This document shows, piece after piece, positions 1-11,900 of a stretch of 64,000 nt of DNA. The position numbers and the translations under genes were made by a program. This DNA is from Asaia krungthepensis NRIC 0535 (lineage in GTDB: Bacteria; Pseudomonadota; Alphaproteobacteria; Acetobacterales; Acetobacteraceae). Within the stretch, counting starts at the first letter, position 1. Every line of letters begins with the position of its first letter. The notes under the pieces were generated by a model, which saw nothing but the letters and a program-made list of their open reading frames with translations, did not search any database and was not told where the DNA came from. The stretch spans positions 248,001-312,000 of the forward strand of contig NZ_BAPV01000004.1 in the NCBI RefSeq assembly GCF_025995175.1, read 5' to 3'.

Positions 1-3000
1 CATCACGCCCGGCGGCAGCTCGTCACCGCGCTGCAGCTTCTCGACCTTGCTGTCGAAACGGGCCTGGATCTTGCCAACGGCAGCGTCGTATTCGCGGCGC
101 AGCGTTTCCAGCTCGGACATCACGCTGTCATCGCTGACCGTGATGTTGCGCCAGGCGCCACGCGGATGCTCGTCCAGAACCTCGTCGGTGATGACCGTGC
201 CTGCACGGATACCCTTAAAGCCAGCCGCAGCCGTCTGGTTCAGCAGACGCTCACGCAGACGGGCCACGAAGCTGCGCTCCTGAATGGCGCGCTCGTCGTC
301 ACGATCCTTGGTCAGACGCTCGATCTCGGCGCGTTCGATCGCCATGGCGCGCTCGTCCTTATCCACGCCACGGCGTGAGAAGACGCGCACGTCAACGATC
401 GTACCGCTCGTGCCCGGGGGCAGCTTGAGCGAGGTGTCGCGAACGTCAGAAGCCTTTTCACCGAAGATGGCGCGCAGAAGCTTTTCTTCCGGCGTCATCG
501 GGCTTTCGCCCTTCGGTGTGACCTTGCCGATCAGAATGTCGCCCGGATTCACCTCAGCGCCGACATAGACGATACCCGCCTCGTCGAGATTGCGCAGGGC
601 TTCCTCACCGACATTCGGAATGTCGCGGGTGATTTCTTCCTGACCCAGCTTGGTGTCACGCGCCATGACCTCGAATTCCTCGATATGGATCGAGGTGAAC
701 ACGTCATCACGGGCGATACGCTCGGAGATGAGGATCGAGTCTTCGAAGTTGTAACCGTTCCAGGGCATGAACGCGACGAGCACGTTGCGGCCCAGAGCCA
801 GTTCGCCCAGCTCGGTGGACGGACCGTCAGCGATGATGTCACCGGCATGAACCGTGTCACCCACGCGCACCAGCGGACGCTGGTTGATGCAGGTGGACTG
901 ATTCGAACGCATGTACTTGCGCAGACGATAGATATCGACGCCCTGGGTCGACCCGGCTTCGTCGGTGGCCCGCACAACGATACGTGCACCGTCGATCTGG
1001 TCGATCACGCCATTGCGCTTGGCAACGATGGTCGCACCCGAGTCATGGGCCACAGCGGCTTCCATGCCCGTGCCGACCAGCGGCGCATCGGCGCGTACCA
1101 GCGGCACGGCCTGACGCTGCATGTTCGAGCCCATCAATGCGCGGTTGGCGTCATCGTTCTCAAGGAACGGAATGAGCGCGGCGGCGACCGAAACAAGCTG
1201 CTTGGGCGACACGTCGCAGGCCGTGACCTGCTCGGGCGGCACCAGGCGGAAGTCACCCGAACGACGGACCGAAACCAGTTCGTCGGTCAGGCGACCCGTG
1301 CTCTTGTCCTGAGCCGCATCGGCCTGGGCAACGATAAGCTTGTCCTCTTCCATGGCGGAGAGGTACTTCCAGCCGGCCTGCAGCACACCGTCCTGAACAA
1401 GGCGGTAAGGCGTCTCGATGAAGCCGTACTTGTTCACCTTCGCATAGGTCGAGAGCGAGTTGATCAGACCAATGTTCGGTCCTTCAGGCGTCTCAATCGG
1501 GCAGATGCGGCCGTAATGCGTCGGATGAACGTCGCGGACTTCGAAGCCAGCGCGCTCACGGGTCAGACCGCCCGGGCCAAGCGCCGAAAGACGGCGCTTA
1601 TGCGTCACTTCGGAGAGCGGATTGGTCTGGTCCATGAACTGGCTGAGCTGCGACGAGCCGAAGAACTCACGCACAGCAGCAGCGGCAGGCTTGGCGTTGA
1701 TCAGGTCATGCGGCATGACCGTATCGACATCGACCGAACCCATACGCTCGCGAATGGCGCGCTCCATGCGGAGCAGACCGACGCGATACTGGTTTTCCAT
1801 CAGCTCGCCGACGGAGCGGACACGACGGTTACCGAGATTGTCGATATCGTCGATCTGGCCGCGGCCATCCTTGAGCTCGCACATGATCTTGACGGTGCGT
1901 AGGATGTCTTCCTTGCGCAGAACGCGCATGGTGTCCGGCGCATCGACTTCAAGACGCATGTTCATCTTCACGCGACCCACGGCCGAGAGGTCGTAGCGGT
2001 CCGCATCGAAGAACAGGCCCTGGAACATGGCTTCTGCCGTTTCCGGGGTCGGCGGCTCACCGGGACGCATGATGCGATAGATATCGATCAGCGCTTCATC
2101 GCGGCGGTTGTTCTTGTCCACGGCCAGCGTGTTGCGGATCCAGGGGCCATGCGAGGAGTCGACAGCAAGCATCGGCAGCTCGGTCACGCCCGATTCCTCA
2201 AGCGCCTCGAGACGTGCTTCGGTCAGCTCTTCGCCAGCTTCGGCATAGATCTCGCCCGTGTTCTCGTTGACAAGATCCTGCGCAATGAAGCGGCCCAGCA
2301 GATCGGCGCGCCCCACGAGCACGTCCTTGGTCGTCTCCGCAATCTTGCGGCACATGCGCGCGGTCAGCTTGGCGTCGGCCTCGGCCACCACTTCACCGGT
2401 ATCGGCGTCGTACAGCGGCTCAAGCAGCTTCATGCCACGGAAGGCTTCGGGGTCGAACGGACGCGCCCAGCCCTTGGGCATACGCGTGAACGGCACCGTG
2501 CCGTAGAAATAGGCCAGGATTTCATCCTGATCCATGCCACGAATACCGAGAGCCTCTACATCGCCGCCTTCTGCAGCCTTGGCGGCGCGGGCAGCGATGG
2601 AATGCTCGCCTTCCAGGGCATAGAGCAGGGTCGTGACCGGCAGCTTGCGCTTGCGGTCGATACGCACATAGATCAGGTCCTTGGCATCGAACTCGAAATC
2701 GAGCCAGGAACCACGATAGGGGATAACGCGGGCAGCGAAGAGATACTTGCCGGAAGAATGCGTCTTGCCCTTGTCGTGATCGAAGAACACGCCGGGGCTA
2801 CGATGCATCTGGCTGACAATGACGCGCTCTGTGCCATTGATGATGAAGGTGCCGTTATCGGTCATGAGCGGCATGTCGCCCATGTAAACCGGCTGCTCCT
2901 TGATGTCGCGGATCGAGCGTGAGCCCGTATCCTCATCCACATCCCAGACGATAAGACGCAGAATGACCTTCAGCGGCGCGGCAAAGGTCAGCCCGCGCTG

Positions 3001-3279
3001 AATGCATTCCTCGACATCGTATTTCGGCTCTTCGAGTTCATAGGAAACGAACTCAAGACGGCCACGTCCCGCAAAATCGTTGATCGGGAAAACCGACCGG
3101 AACACTTCCTGAAGACCCGTCTGCTGACGGCTGTCAGGCGCCACGTTCATCTGAAGGAACGTCTCATAGCTCGCGCGCTGCACGTCAATCAGGTTGGGCA
3201 TCGGCGCGACTTCGGGGATCCGCCCGAAGCTCTTGCGAATCCGCTTGCGTCCTGTGAACGATTTGGTGATTGCGTTCAT
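1..3279 (-). CDS. rpoB: DNA-directed RNA polymerase subunit beta (3' end outside window)
   Basis: This is the N-terminal 1093 residues of the RNA polymerase beta subunit; roughly the last 300 residues lie beyond the left edge. The start at 3279 gives the protein opening [20 protein letters not shown], typical of alphaproteobacterial RpoB, with a modest AGGGAT ribosome site upstream. The rifampicin-resistance cluster is readable at about residues 543-570 ([17 protein letters not shown], then [13 protein letters not shown]). The residues matching E. coli D516, H526 and S531 are all wild type; the E. coli N518 position is Thr. The reading ends inside the RGDELPPGV block. It is the distal gene of the rplKAJL-rpoB cluster and has its own candidate promoter and a hairpin in the gap after rplL. 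Identification is certain. Confidence 0.98.
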   Translation of the reverse strand, partial: MNAITKSFTGRKRIRKSFGRIPEVAPMPNLIDVQRASYETFLQMNVAPDSRQQTGLQEVFRSVFPINDFAGRGRLEFVSYELEEPKYDVEECIQRGLTFAAPLKVILRLIVWDVDEDTGSRSIRDIKEQPVYMGDMPLMTDNGTFIINGTERVIVSQMHRSPGVFFDHDKGKTHSSGKYLFAARVIPYRGSWLDFEFDAKDLIYVRIDRKRKLPVTTLLYALEGEHSIAARAAKAAEGGDVEALGIRGMDQDEILAYFYGTVPFTRMPKGWARPFDPEAFRGMKLLEPLYDADTGEVVAEADAKLTARMCRKIAETTKDVLVGRADLLGRFIAQDLVNENTGEIYAEAGEELTEARLEALEESGVTELPMLAVDSSHGPWIRNTLAVDKNNRRDEALIDIYRIMRPGEPPTPETAEAMFQGLFFDADRYDLSAVGRVKMNMRLEVDAPDTMRVLRKEDILRTVKIMCELKDGRGQIDDIDNLGNRRVRSVGELMENQYRVGLLRMERAIRERMGSVDVDTVMPHDLINAKPAAAAVREFFGSSQLSQFMDQTNPLSEVTHKRRLSALGPGGLTRERAGFEVRDVHPTHYGRICPIETPEGPNIGLINSLSTYAKVNKYGFIETPYRLVQDGVLQAGWKYLSAMEEDKLIVAQADAAQDKSTGRLTDELVSVRRSGDFRLVPPEQVTACDVSPKQLVSVAAALIPFLENDDANRALMGSNMQRQAVPLVRADAPLVGTGMEAAVAHDSGATIVAKRNGVIDQIDGARIVVRATDEAGSTQGVDIYRLRKYMRSNQSTCINQRPLVRVGDTVHAGDIIADGPSTELGELALGRNVLVAFMPWNGYNFEDSILISERIARDDVFTSIHIEEFEVMARDTKLGQEEITRDIPNVGEEALRNLDEAGIVYVGAEVNPGDILIGKVTPKGESPMTPEEKLLRAIFGEKASDVRDTSLKLPPGTSGTIVDVRVFSRRGVDKDERAMAIERAEIERLTKDRDDERAIQERSFVARLRERLLNQTAAAGFKGIRAGTVITDEVLDEHPRGAWRNITVSDDSVMSELETLRREYDAAVGKIQARFDSKVEKLQRGDELPPGVM

Positions 3280-3398
3280 CTATCCCTGCCCTCTCGCACC
3301 AGACCTTCGGGTCGTCCACACGCCAGGAAACCTGACATGGCGGGCGACCGGAACGACCGGCACCGTGAATTCGTAAAGTTGTTGCGTGACAACCGGCC

Positions 3399-3426
3399 CT
3401 TATACAGGGTTTGTCCGCAACGGCAA
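3399..3426 (-). promoter_or_regulatory. candidate internal promoter for rpoB
   Basis: On the minus strand a TTGCCG box (3421-3426) and a TATAAG box (3399-3404) are separated by 16 bases, about 120 bases upstream of the rpoB start and just downstream of a strong hairpin. The spacing and sequence fit a housekeeping sigma promoter. Activity is inferred. Confidence 0.4.
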
Positions 3427-3429
3427 ATC

Positions 3430-3457
3430 GGGCGGAAACCCGAAAGGATTTCCGCCC
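3430..3457 (-). terminator. rplL-rpoB intergenic hairpin (attenuator or processing site)
   Basis: A perfect 9-bp stem (GGGCGGAAA / TTTCCGCCC) encloses a 10-base loop in the 238-base rplL-rpoB gap. On the minus strand it is followed by GATTTGCCG rather than a clean U-run, so partial termination or RNase processing is more likely than full termination. In E. coli the corresponding gap holds an attenuator and an RNase III site. Confidence 0.5.
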
Positions 3458-3517
3458 TGACCTGTCTCAATCCACAACCGGCTCCGCCCGGGGGCGAAGC
3501 GCGGTCCGTGGGCTTGA

Positions 3518-3892
<375 letters not shown>

Positions 3893-3970
3893 GATGATGG
3901 TCCTATATGGTAACTGGTTTTCGATTCACAACCCGCGCTCCTGAAGAGGAGCGGTGCTGCGTAAGACAAT

Positions 3971-4495
3971 TCAGGCGGCTTCGCCGGTCTTGGCATAGGC
4001 GCCGAAAACGCGAGCAAGCTGGCCAGCCGGAGCCTGGACAACGCCTGCGATACGCGTAGCGGGGGTAGAAATCATACCCACCAGCTGCGCACGCAGTTCA
4101 TCCAGCGACGGCAGCGCGGCAAGAGCCTTGACACCATCCGCATCAAGCGTCTGGCTACCAAGGGCGCCACCGAGCACCACAAGCTTCTCATTCGTCTTGG
4201 CGAACTCGACGATCGCCTTCGCGACTGCAACCGGATCCTCAGACCACGCAAGCGCGGTCGGGCCCTTCAGCAGCGGAAGAATCCCGTCGAATTGGGTCCC
4301 ATGCAGAGCGAGGCTGGCCAGCCGGTTTTTCGCAACCTTGTACGTCGCACCCGCCGCACGAACGCGTCGACGCAGCTCCGTCACATCAGCTACCGTGAGA
4401 CCTTTGTTTTCGGTCACGACAACCATGGACGTGCTGTTGAACACGTTGGCGAGGAATTCGACGAAGGCCCGTTTTTCCTGACGGTCCAAATCCAT
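3971..4495 (-). CDS. rplJ: 50S ribosomal protein L10
   Basis: This 174-residue protein is the base of the L7/L12 stalk. It opens [20 protein letters not shown] and shows the conserved block [20 protein letters not shown] at residues 41-60. A strong GAGGAG ribosome site lies just upstream of the ATG at 4495. It sits between rplA and rplL in the normal order. The 289-base gap upstream is where autogenous control of rplJL by the L10-L12 complex is expected. Confidence 0.98.
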   Translation of the reverse strand: MDLDRQEKRAFVEFLANVFNSTSMVVVTENKGLTVADVTELRRRVRAAGATYKVAKNRLASLALHGTQFDGILPLLKGPTALAWSEDPVAVAKAIVEFAKTNEKLVVLGGALGSQTLDADGVKALAALPSLDELRAQLVGMISTPATRIAGVVQAPAGQLARVFGAYAKTGEAA

Positions 4496-4784
4496 TCTCC
4501 TCGTCAGTCCGGAAACCGTGGCTTCCAGACCGGGTTACCCATGGCACTTCCCCGCAATCGGAAAAGTACCGCTCGCCTGTCCATTCAATCGGAACCCAGC
4601 ATTCCGGCAGGTTGCCCTACCCTTGTCTGCTGGCGCCCCGTCTCCCGCTCGCGGATCTCTCTCAAAATCCCTTAGGCTGTTCCGTAGAACAGCACGCCCG
4701 GTCTCGGACAGGTTCGGAAGCGGAGGAAGATCCCCCGCCCCTGCGCCACTACACGGCCAGGCCGCGCAGTGTCATCTCTCTAAA
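4496..4784 (-). promoter_or_regulatory. long leader of rplJ (rplA-rplJ gap)
   Basis: These 289 non-coding bases separate rplA from rplJ. Read on the minus strand they contain several short self-complementary segments, including CTGTTCTACGGAACAG near 4680. In many bacteria this leader binds the L10(L12)4 complex and represses rplJL translation. I see no long ORF on either strand. Function is inferred from position; I cannot match a specific covariance model by eye. Confidence 0.4.
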
Positions 4785-5477
4785 TCAGGCCGTGAACGAC
4801 GCCACGTCGACGCGCACACCCGGGCCCATCGTGGAAGACAGAGCTGCCTTCTTCAGATAGGTGCCCTTGGCACCGGTCGGGCGAGCCTTCTGGACGGCAT
4901 CGACCAGGGCCTTGATGTTCTCGACCAGCTTGTCTTCACCGAAGGAAGCCTTACCAACGCCGGCATGGATGATACCGGCCTTCTCGGCGCGGTATTCGAC
5001 CTGGCCGGACTTGGCTGCCTGAACGGCACCCTTCACGTCCATGGTCACCGTGCCCAGACGGGGGTTCGGCATCAGGCCGCGCGGGCCGAGGATCTTACCC
5101 AGACGACCGACCAGTGCCATCATGTCCGGAGTCGCAATGCAGCGATCGAACTCGATTTCACCGTTCTGGATCTTCTCGGCCAGATCTTCCGCACCGACAA
5201 CTTCCGCACCGGCAGCCTTGGCTTCCTCAGCCTTGGGGCCACGAGCGAAAACGCCAACGCGCAGGGTCTTGCCCGTGCCGTTCGGCAGCGAGATCAGACC
5301 ACGGACCATCTGGTCAGCATGACGGGGATCGATGCCGAGGTTCAGCGAGATTTCGATGGTCTCGTCGAACTTGGCCTTCGCATTGCCCTTGACCAGAGCA
5401 ACAGCTGCGGACAGGTCGTACTGCTTGTCGGTGTCGACCGTCGCGCGGGCGGCATTCAGCCTCTTGTTCTTGGCCAT
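4785..5477 (-). CDS. rplA: 50S ribosomal protein L1
   Basis: This 230-residue protein forms the L1 stalk and acts at the E site. It opens [15 protein letters not shown] and carries the family signatures [15 protein letters not shown] and [19 protein letters not shown]. Its start lies 4 bases after the rplK stop, so the two are certainly co-transcribed. L1 commonly represses its own operon by binding near rplK. Identification is certain. Confidence 0.98.
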   Translation of the reverse strand: MAKNKRLNAARATVDTDKQYDLSAAVALVKGNAKAKFDETIEISLNLGIDPRHADQMVRGLISLPNGTGKTLRVGVFARGPKAEEAKAAGAEVVGAEDLAEKIQNGEIEFDRCIATPDMMALVGRLGKILGPRGLMPNPRLGTVTMDVKGAVQAAKSGQVEYRAEKAGIIHAGVGKASFGEDKLVENIKALVDAVQKARPTGAKGTYLKKAALSSTMGPGVRVDVASFTA

Positions 5478-5481
5478 AGGA

Positions 5482-5916
5482 TCAGCCCTCCACCACGTTC
5501 AGACCCATCGACTTGGCCGAACCGGCCAGCATGCGCACAGCGCCGTCGATGTCATTGGCGTTCATGTCCTTGAACTTCTCTGCAGCGATCTCGCGCAGCT
5601 GCGCGGTCGTGACAGAGCCAACAGCGGCAGACTTGCCGACCGTCTGGCTGCCCTTGGAGACCTTGGCGGCCTTGAGCAGGAAGTAGGTGTTCGGCGGGGT
5701 CTTGGTGACAAAGCTGAACGTACGATCCGCATAGGCCGTGATAACGACCGGGATCGGCATGCCGGGCTCGAGAGTCTGCGTCTTGGCGTTGAACTCTTTG
5801 CAGAACTGCATGATGTTCAGGCCGCGCTGACCCAGGGCCGGACCGACTGGCGGCGACGGATTCGCCTTGCCTGCCGGGATCTGCAACTTGATGTAGCCAA
5901 CTACTTTTTTGGCCAT
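5482..5916 (-). CDS. rplK: 50S ribosomal protein L11
   Basis: This 144-residue protein contacts the GTPase centre of 23S rRNA. It starts [20 protein letters not shown], with the family motif [15 protein letters not shown], and ends with the RNA-binding C-terminal domain. A GAGGAG-type site precedes the ATG at 5916. It is the first ribosomal gene of the cluster. Its upstream neighbour is an efflux lipoprotein gene in the same direction, not nusG, which is unusual (see findings). Confidence 0.98.
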   Translation of the reverse strand: MAKKVVGYIKLQIPAGKANPSPPVGPALGQRGLNIMQFCKEFNAKTQTLEPGMPIPVVITAYADRTFSFVTKTPPNTYFLLKAAKVSKGSQTVGKSAAVGSVTTAQLREIAAEKFKDMNANDIDGAVRMLAGSAKSMGLNVVEG

Positions 5917-6019
5917 ATCCGGGACTCCTCAATGGTTTGCCCGAACCGCGGTTCCAGTGAGGCGTTTCCGATCCTGCGACCGCTTACGCCTCTCCCGCGT
6001 TCCGAATGGGAGCGGCCCC

Positions 6020-7642
6020 TTACCGCCCCTGAGCCGGGGCTGTCAAGCCTTTCGTGGTCGCTCCCACCGTGTCATTGCCGCTCAGATTCTTGTCTTCGGG
6101 TCCTGTGCGCGTATCCACGTCACCCGCCGGGCGGGGATGATGCAGCCCGTCATATTGCAGCACACCGATCGGATCGATGGACTTGATCGAGGGCAATGCC
6201 GAACGATCCCAGCCACCGCCCAGAGCCTTGATCAGGCGCACGCTGGCCTGGAGCTGGATAGTCTGGGCCTGGACCGCGTCAATGCGCGCTACAAGAGCCG
6301 CCTGCTGCGCCACAACCACGTCGAGATAGTTGGTCAAACCACCCGTATAAAGAGCCATGGTCATGCGCTGTGTGCGCAAGGCCGCATCCACAGCGGCATA
6401 TTGCTGCTTCTGCTGGTCTGCGAAGGCGCTGGTCTGGGAAAGGCCGTCCTCCACATCCTGAAATGCGGAGAGCACGGTCGAGCGATATCGGTCTGCGCTC
6501 TCGCGATACTGGGCCCAGGCGCGCTGCAGCGCGGCGCGGCGCAAGCCGCCCGTGAAGAGCGGCTCGACGGCCTGCACTCCATAGCTCCACATCGAGTTTC
6601 CGAGACTGGCCAGATCGAAGCCATTATTCATGAAGCCACCATTCAGGCTGAAGGTGACATCAGGATAGAAAGCGGCGCGTGCAACACCGATCGCCCGGCT
6701 ATTGGCGGCGAGATTGCGCTCGGCAGAGGCGATATCCGGACGGCGCTCCAGAAGCTGCGAGGGCAGTCCGCTCGGGATACGCAAGATGGAATAGGGGAGC
6801 ACCTGCGCATTGGCCGCTTCGATATGGAAGCTGCCGGGAACAGTGTTCACCATCACCGCTATGGCATGTTCCAGCACCTGACGCTGGGCGCGTACATTGC
6901 TTTGCGATGCCATGGTCGCAAAAAGCTGGTTCTCGGCACGTGAGACATCCAGCCCGGCCGCAATCGCTCCAGCCTGACGCAGCTGGGTGATTTTCACCGC
7001 AGTCTGATAGTAGCGGATCGAATCGGCATAGACCGCATACTGGGCATCGAGCCCGCGCAGACCCAGATAATTGGACGCCAGTTCGGCTTCGAGCATCAGA
7101 CGCAGATTGGCGTAATCCGCCGCACTGGCCTGTGCCATGTTCTTCTGCATGCGCGTGGAATTGCGGATACGGCTGAAGAAATCCGGCTCCCAGGTCGCCG
7201 CACCACTGTAGAAGACACTCGACTCGGTCGTGGGCGACGTTGCGGTATTGCCGCGCCACAGACGGGTAAGCGATGTCTTGTTGTTCGACATCCCCGCAGA
7301 CCCGTTGAGCTGTGGGGCAAGCTGCGCCTCGGTCTCTCGCGCGATATCGCGTGACTGGGTGAAGATTTCCGCCTGAGCCTGAAGGTCAGGGTTCGACGCC
7401 AGCATCTTCTCCTCGAGGGCGTTCAACTGGGCATCGTGAAACACCTCCCACCATTTTCCCTTCGGCACGTCATCGGCCGGTCGGGCATCCACCAGGACGC
7501 CCTTCCCTTTCCAACCATCGGGATAGATGAATTTGGGAGCTTGATAATTCGGCGCAAGGTCGCAACCGGACAGGAGCGAAAGGCTGAACACGGCCCCGGC
7601 GATACTCCCGCGCAGGGCACGTCTCGTCGAAGACCCTCTCAT
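6020..7642 (-). CDS. RND efflux outer-membrane lipoprotein (OprM/NodT family)
   Basis: This 540-residue TolC-type channel forms the outer-membrane exit of a tripartite pump. A lipoprotein signal (residues 1-27) ends in the lipobox LLSGC, and the mature part starts DLAPNYQAPK, typical of the NodT group. Two OEP repeats follow, with GLPSQLLERRPDIASAERNL in the middle and an Ala/Gln-rich coiled-coil half. The start overlaps the stop of the adaptor gene by 4 bases (ATGA). A roughly 60-residue C-terminal tail (ending near QGR) goes beyond the last helix. Substrate is unknown. Confidence 0.93.
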   Translation of the reverse strand: MRGSSTRRALRGSIAGAVFSLSLLSGCDLAPNYQAPKFIYPDGWKGKGVLVDARPADDVPKGKWWEVFHDAQLNALEEKMLASNPDLQAQAEIFTQSRDIARETEAQLAPQLNGSAGMSNNKTSLTRLWRGNTATSPTTESSVFYSGAATWEPDFFSRIRNSTRMQKNMAQASAADYANLRLMLEAELASNYLGLRGLDAQYAVYADSIRYYQTAVKITQLRQAGAIAAGLDVSRAENQLFATMASQSNVRAQRQVLEHAIAVMVNTVPGSFHIEAANAQVLPYSILRIPSGLPSQLLERRPDIASAERNLAANSRAIGVARAAFYPDVTFSLNGGFMNNGFDLASLGNSMWSYGVQAVEPLFTGGLRRAALQRAWAQYRESADRYRSTVLSAFQDVEDGLSQTSAFADQQKQQYAAVDAALRTQRMTMALYTGGLTNYLDVVVAQQAALVARIDAVQAQTIQLQASVRLIKALGGGWDRSALPSIKSIDPIGVLQYDGLHHPRPAGDVDTRTGPEDKNLSGNDTVGATTKGLTAPAQGR

Positions 7643-8922
7643 CGGCGCGCCCCGTTCTCGTTGCTGCCGCCATCATCGTCTTCTGGCGCAGTCTGGCGCG
7701 GCGGAGGCGTAACGTTCTTGCGCGGGGCTGCCGTTGCATCGTTGTAACCGCGCGTCGAGGGAACCACCTTTACCTCATCCCCTTCGAGCATGTCCGCTGT
7801 GGGGTTGGCCACGATCTGATCCTTGGCGGCAATCCCCCCCAGAATCTGGATGGTCATTCCATAATTGATCCCGGTTTTCACGTCGATCAGGTGGATCCGA
7901 TTATCGACCACCGTAGCAAGCTGCGTGCCCTGGGCGCGGAAGATCAACGCATTGACCGGCACAATCAGAACACCCGGCTCGCCCGGTGCCGTGAAATGCG
8001 CGGTTGCATAGGAATCGGGCCAGAGCGAGCCATCCTCATTGCTGAGTTCCAGCTCGGTCGTGACCGTGCGCGTTGCCGCGTTGAAGGCCTGAGCGGTAGC
8101 AAGGAAGCTCGCGTCATAAACACGTCCGGGAAACTGCGGCAGGGTCAGTTTGGCTGCAAGCTTGTCCGAAATCACCGCCGCATAATCCTGCGGGACAGAA
8201 ACGAACACACGCATGCGATGCGTATCCGCCACTGTGAAGAGTTCGGAGGCATTCCCGCGCGAATTCAGATCCCCACCACCTGCATTGACGTAATCGCCCA
8301 CATTGACGAGGCGTGAGGTCACGATGCCATCGAAGGGCGCCACGATACGCTTGAAGTTCTCGAGTGCTTCGAAACGCTCGACTTCATGCTGCGCCTGATC
8401 GACCTGCGCTTTCTGGGCTGCAGCATTGGCGGCCTGCACATCGACTTCCTGACGCGACACGGCCTGTGTATCGCGCAGATCGGCCCAGCGCTTGGCCGTG
8501 ATGACGGCCAGTTTGTAGCGCGCCAGCACGACGTTGTAATTGGCCTTGGCAGCTTCGTACTGCGCGTCGAGGCTCGGCGTGCTGATCTCGGCAAGCAGGT
8601 CGCCCGATTTCACATGCGCGCCGTAATCCTTGTACCACATCTTCACATACCCAGAGACCTGCGCATAGATCGGCGCCTGATACCAGGCGGCAAGGTTGGC
8701 AGGCAGGTCGAGATGACGCTCCGCCGGTCCAGGCTGCGGGTTGATGAGGCTGACGCGCGCGCGGGCATTGTCGTCGGCCTCCTCGCGCAGTGTGCTGTAA
8801 TGCATCGAGCGCCCGATAATGCCCCATGCCGCAATCAGAACAGCGATACCGAGCACGATGAGAATGATGAAGCGGCCCCGCTTGCGGTTCTGCTCGGCAC
8901 CTGTTTTCGGGTGCTGGGTCAT
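7639..8922 (-). CDS. RND efflux periplasmic adaptor (membrane fusion protein)
   Basis: This 427-residue HlyD/AcrA-type adaptor links the inner-membrane pump to the outer-membrane channel. One N-terminal membrane anchor (about residues 16-37) is followed by the biotinyl-like fold (VSGYVKMWYKDYGAHVKSGD), a coiled-coil hairpin (about residues 115-190), the second lipoyl half (RIVAPFDGIVTSRLVNVGDY) and a beta-barrel. The C-terminal tail is Pro/Asp/Asn-rich and low complexity. It overlaps both neighbours by 4 bases, so the three genes are translationally coupled. Confidence 0.93.
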   Translation of the reverse strand: MTQHPKTGAEQNRKRGRFIILIVLGIAVLIAAWGIIGRSMHYSTLREEADDNARARVSLINPQPGPAERHLDLPANLAAWYQAPIYAQVSGYVKMWYKDYGAHVKSGDLLAEISTPSLDAQYEAAKANYNVVLARYKLAVITAKRWADLRDTQAVSRQEVDVQAANAAAQKAQVDQAQHEVERFEALENFKRIVAPFDGIVTSRLVNVGDYVNAGGGDLNSRGNASELFTVADTHRMRVFVSVPQDYAAVISDKLAAKLTLPQFPGRVYDASFLATAQAFNAATRTVTTELELSNEDGSLWPDSYATAHFTAPGEPGVLIVPVNALIFRAQGTQLATVVDNRIHLIDVKTGINYGMTIQILGGIAAKDQIVANPTADMLEGDEVKVVPSTRGYNDATAAPRKNVTPPPRQTAPEDDDGGSNENGARR

Positions 8923-11900
8923 GCGTGGGCTCCCTCATCGCCGCGCTCATGCGGCTTTCTGTAATGGACAATGGCAAAAACGCAGGGGACGAACAGGAGC
9001 GTCGCTGCAGTGGCTACAATCAATCCGCCAATCACGGCCTTGCCGATCGGGGCGTTGTCGGAATTGCTCATGGACATGGGCACCATGCCGATGATCATGG
9101 CGAGTGCCGTCATCAGCACGGGACGGATACGCTCATACCCGGCTTCGAGCGCGGCTTTCAGCGCGTCTCCGTGGATCTCCATACGCTCACGCGCGAAGGA
9201 CACGACCAGAATGGCGTTGGCTGTGGCTGTACCCATGCACATGATGGCCCCCGTCAATGCAGGCACCGAAAGCGAGGTATGGGTCAGGAACAGGCTCCAG
9301 GCGATACCGCCCAGCGCACCCGGCAGCGCCGTGATGATGACGAAGGGATCGAGCCAGGACTGGAAGTTCACGACGATGATCAGATAGACGAGCGTGATCG
9401 ACATCGCGAGACCGACAATCAGCTGCGAATAGGCATCGGTCATCGTCACGGCCTGACCGCGCACCACCAGATGCGAGCCACGCGGCAGCTCGGACTTCAT
9501 CGAATCCGCCACGTCCTGCACCGAGCGTGCCACCGTGCCGAGATCAATATTCTCGTTCGCGGCATATATATCGAACACGGGCATGATGTTGTAATGCGCG
9601 ACTTCCGCCGGGGTACCCGTCTGCTCGATCTCGGAAAGCGCGCCCAAGAGCTGAGGCTGGGCATTGGTCGGGTTGCCGTCGCCACGGTCGATCGGGACCG
9701 TCTTCAGATCATTGAGTGTCTGGAGGTAGTTTGCCGGGGTCTGCACATCGATGAGCTGCGCCACGCCCGAGCTGTTCAGGTAATAGACCTGCCCCACCTG
9801 CGCACTGCCCGAGAGCACGACCAGCGCGTTCTGCGCGATATTCTGCTCTGTGATGCCGGTGCCGAGCGCGAAACTGCGCTTGGCGTTGATGCTGAGCGTC
9901 GGCTGCGTCATGGGCTGCTGGATGGACACATCCGTGATGCCCGGAATAGTGGCCAGCTTGCGACGTAGCTTCTTGGCGAAGGCAAAATTGCCGTAGAGAT
10001 CGCGTCCCACCACCTGCACGTCGAGCGGCGCAGGCAGGCCGAAATTCAGGATCTTCGCGGTCAGATCGGCGGGCTGGAAGGTGATCTGCGTTCCGGGAAA
10101 AGCCTCGATCAGCGCCGCACGAATCTTGCGGCGATACTCGGCCGTCGGGCTCTCGTCATTCTTGAGCGAAACGGTGATATCGCAATCTTCCGTGCCTACG
10201 GTCGGGGTGGGAATGAACGCCTGATTGAGCTGCGAGAAAGGCAGACCGCAGTTGTTGAGCACCGCGTCGATCTGACCGGGCAGAACCTCATGCATCTTCT
10301 TTTCGATCAGCACGGAGATCTTGCCGGATTCCTCCAGACGCGTCCCGATGGGCGCGCGCATATGCAGCTGCAGTGTGCCGGACTTGATCTCGGGGAAGAA
10401 ATCCTCGCCCACGAAGAAATAAAGTCCCGAGGACAGGATCGAGACCGCCATGAAGAACGGAACGAATTTCTTCCTCTCCTCGATCAGCCCACCCAGCACG
10501 ATCTTGTAGCGCTCACGGAAGCGGAAAAACCCGCTTTCGAAGCCACGCTGGAACCGACCGAAGAAGCCAGGCTCCCTGCCGTCATCGCCATGCTCATGGG
10601 CGGCCACCTGCGCGGCCAGCATCCAGTTGGCCATGGTCGGCACGAGGGTTCGTGACAGAATGAAAGAGGCGATCATGGCGAAGATGATGGCTTCGGCCAT
10701 CGGCATGAACAGCCAACCCGCGACGCCAGTCAATTCGAAAAGCGGCAACCAGACGATACAGATACAGGTGGTGGAAACGAAGGTCGGCACGACAATCTGA
10801 TTGGCCGCATCGATGATGGCCATTTCCAGATCCTTGCCCATCTCCAGATGGGCATCGATATTCTCGATCATGACGGTGGCGTCATCGACAAGGATACCGA
10901 CCGCCAGGGCCAGACCGCCCAGTGTCATGACATTGATGGACTGCCCGGCGAGACTCAACCCGATGACCGAGCAGAGAATGGCGAGCGGAATGGACGTCGC
11001 CACAATGAGGGTGGAGCGCCATGATCCAAGGAAAAGCAGCACTGCAAGGGAGGTCAGCAGCGCGGCGATAATCATTTCGCGCACTACGTCCTCGACTGAA
11101 TCCTTCACGAAGCCTGAGGCATCAGTCAGGATCTTGATGCTCGTTCCCTTGGGCAGGGTATCGATCACCTGAGGCAGCAGCTTTTTCACGCCAGCCACCA
11201 CGTCGAGCGTCGAGGCATCGCCGCTCTTCATGATGACCATCATGACGGCCTGACGCCCCTTCACCAGCACCATATTGGCCTGTGGCGGGCCGCCGCGATG
11301 CACATGGGCCACGTCGCGCAGATAGACCACCGCGTTGCCTACCTGCTTGATGGGAAGGTTGTTGAACGTCTCGACTTCGCGCGGCTGTGCGTTGGTCCGC
11401 ACCATGTAATCGAACGGCCCGATACGCTGGTCGCCCGCTGGCAACACGATATTCTGCTTGTTCAGCGCCGTGCTGACATCGACCGCCGAGAGGTTATGCG
11501 CCATCAGCTTGGACGGATCGATATCCACCGTGATGTACGGCGCCAGACCACCATAAGGGTTCGGGATCGACACGCCGGGCACGGAGACGAGCTGTGGCCT
11601 GATCAGGTTGGAGGCCATGTTGTACAGTTCGGAGCCGTTCAGCTTGTCCGAATTGATCTGTAGCGTCAGCACCGGCACGGAAGACGCATTATAGGCCAGA
11701 ATGAGCGGGGGCGTGGCCCCGGTCGGCAACTGCTTGATGACGGTCTGCGATACGGAGGTGATCTGTGTCTGCGCCACAGAGGTATCGGTGCCGGGCTGGA
11801 AATAGACCTTGACGATACCGCGACCGTAATATGAGCCACTCTCGATATGCTCGATATTATTGACCGTCGTGGTCAGGGTACGTTCGTAATAATAGACCAC

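Noticed and set aside
685-1902. 405-residue open frame antisense to rpoB
   Set aside because: It is the reverse-complement shadow of a conserved rpoB region; high-GC codon use keeps the opposite strand open. No ribosome site or family resemblance.
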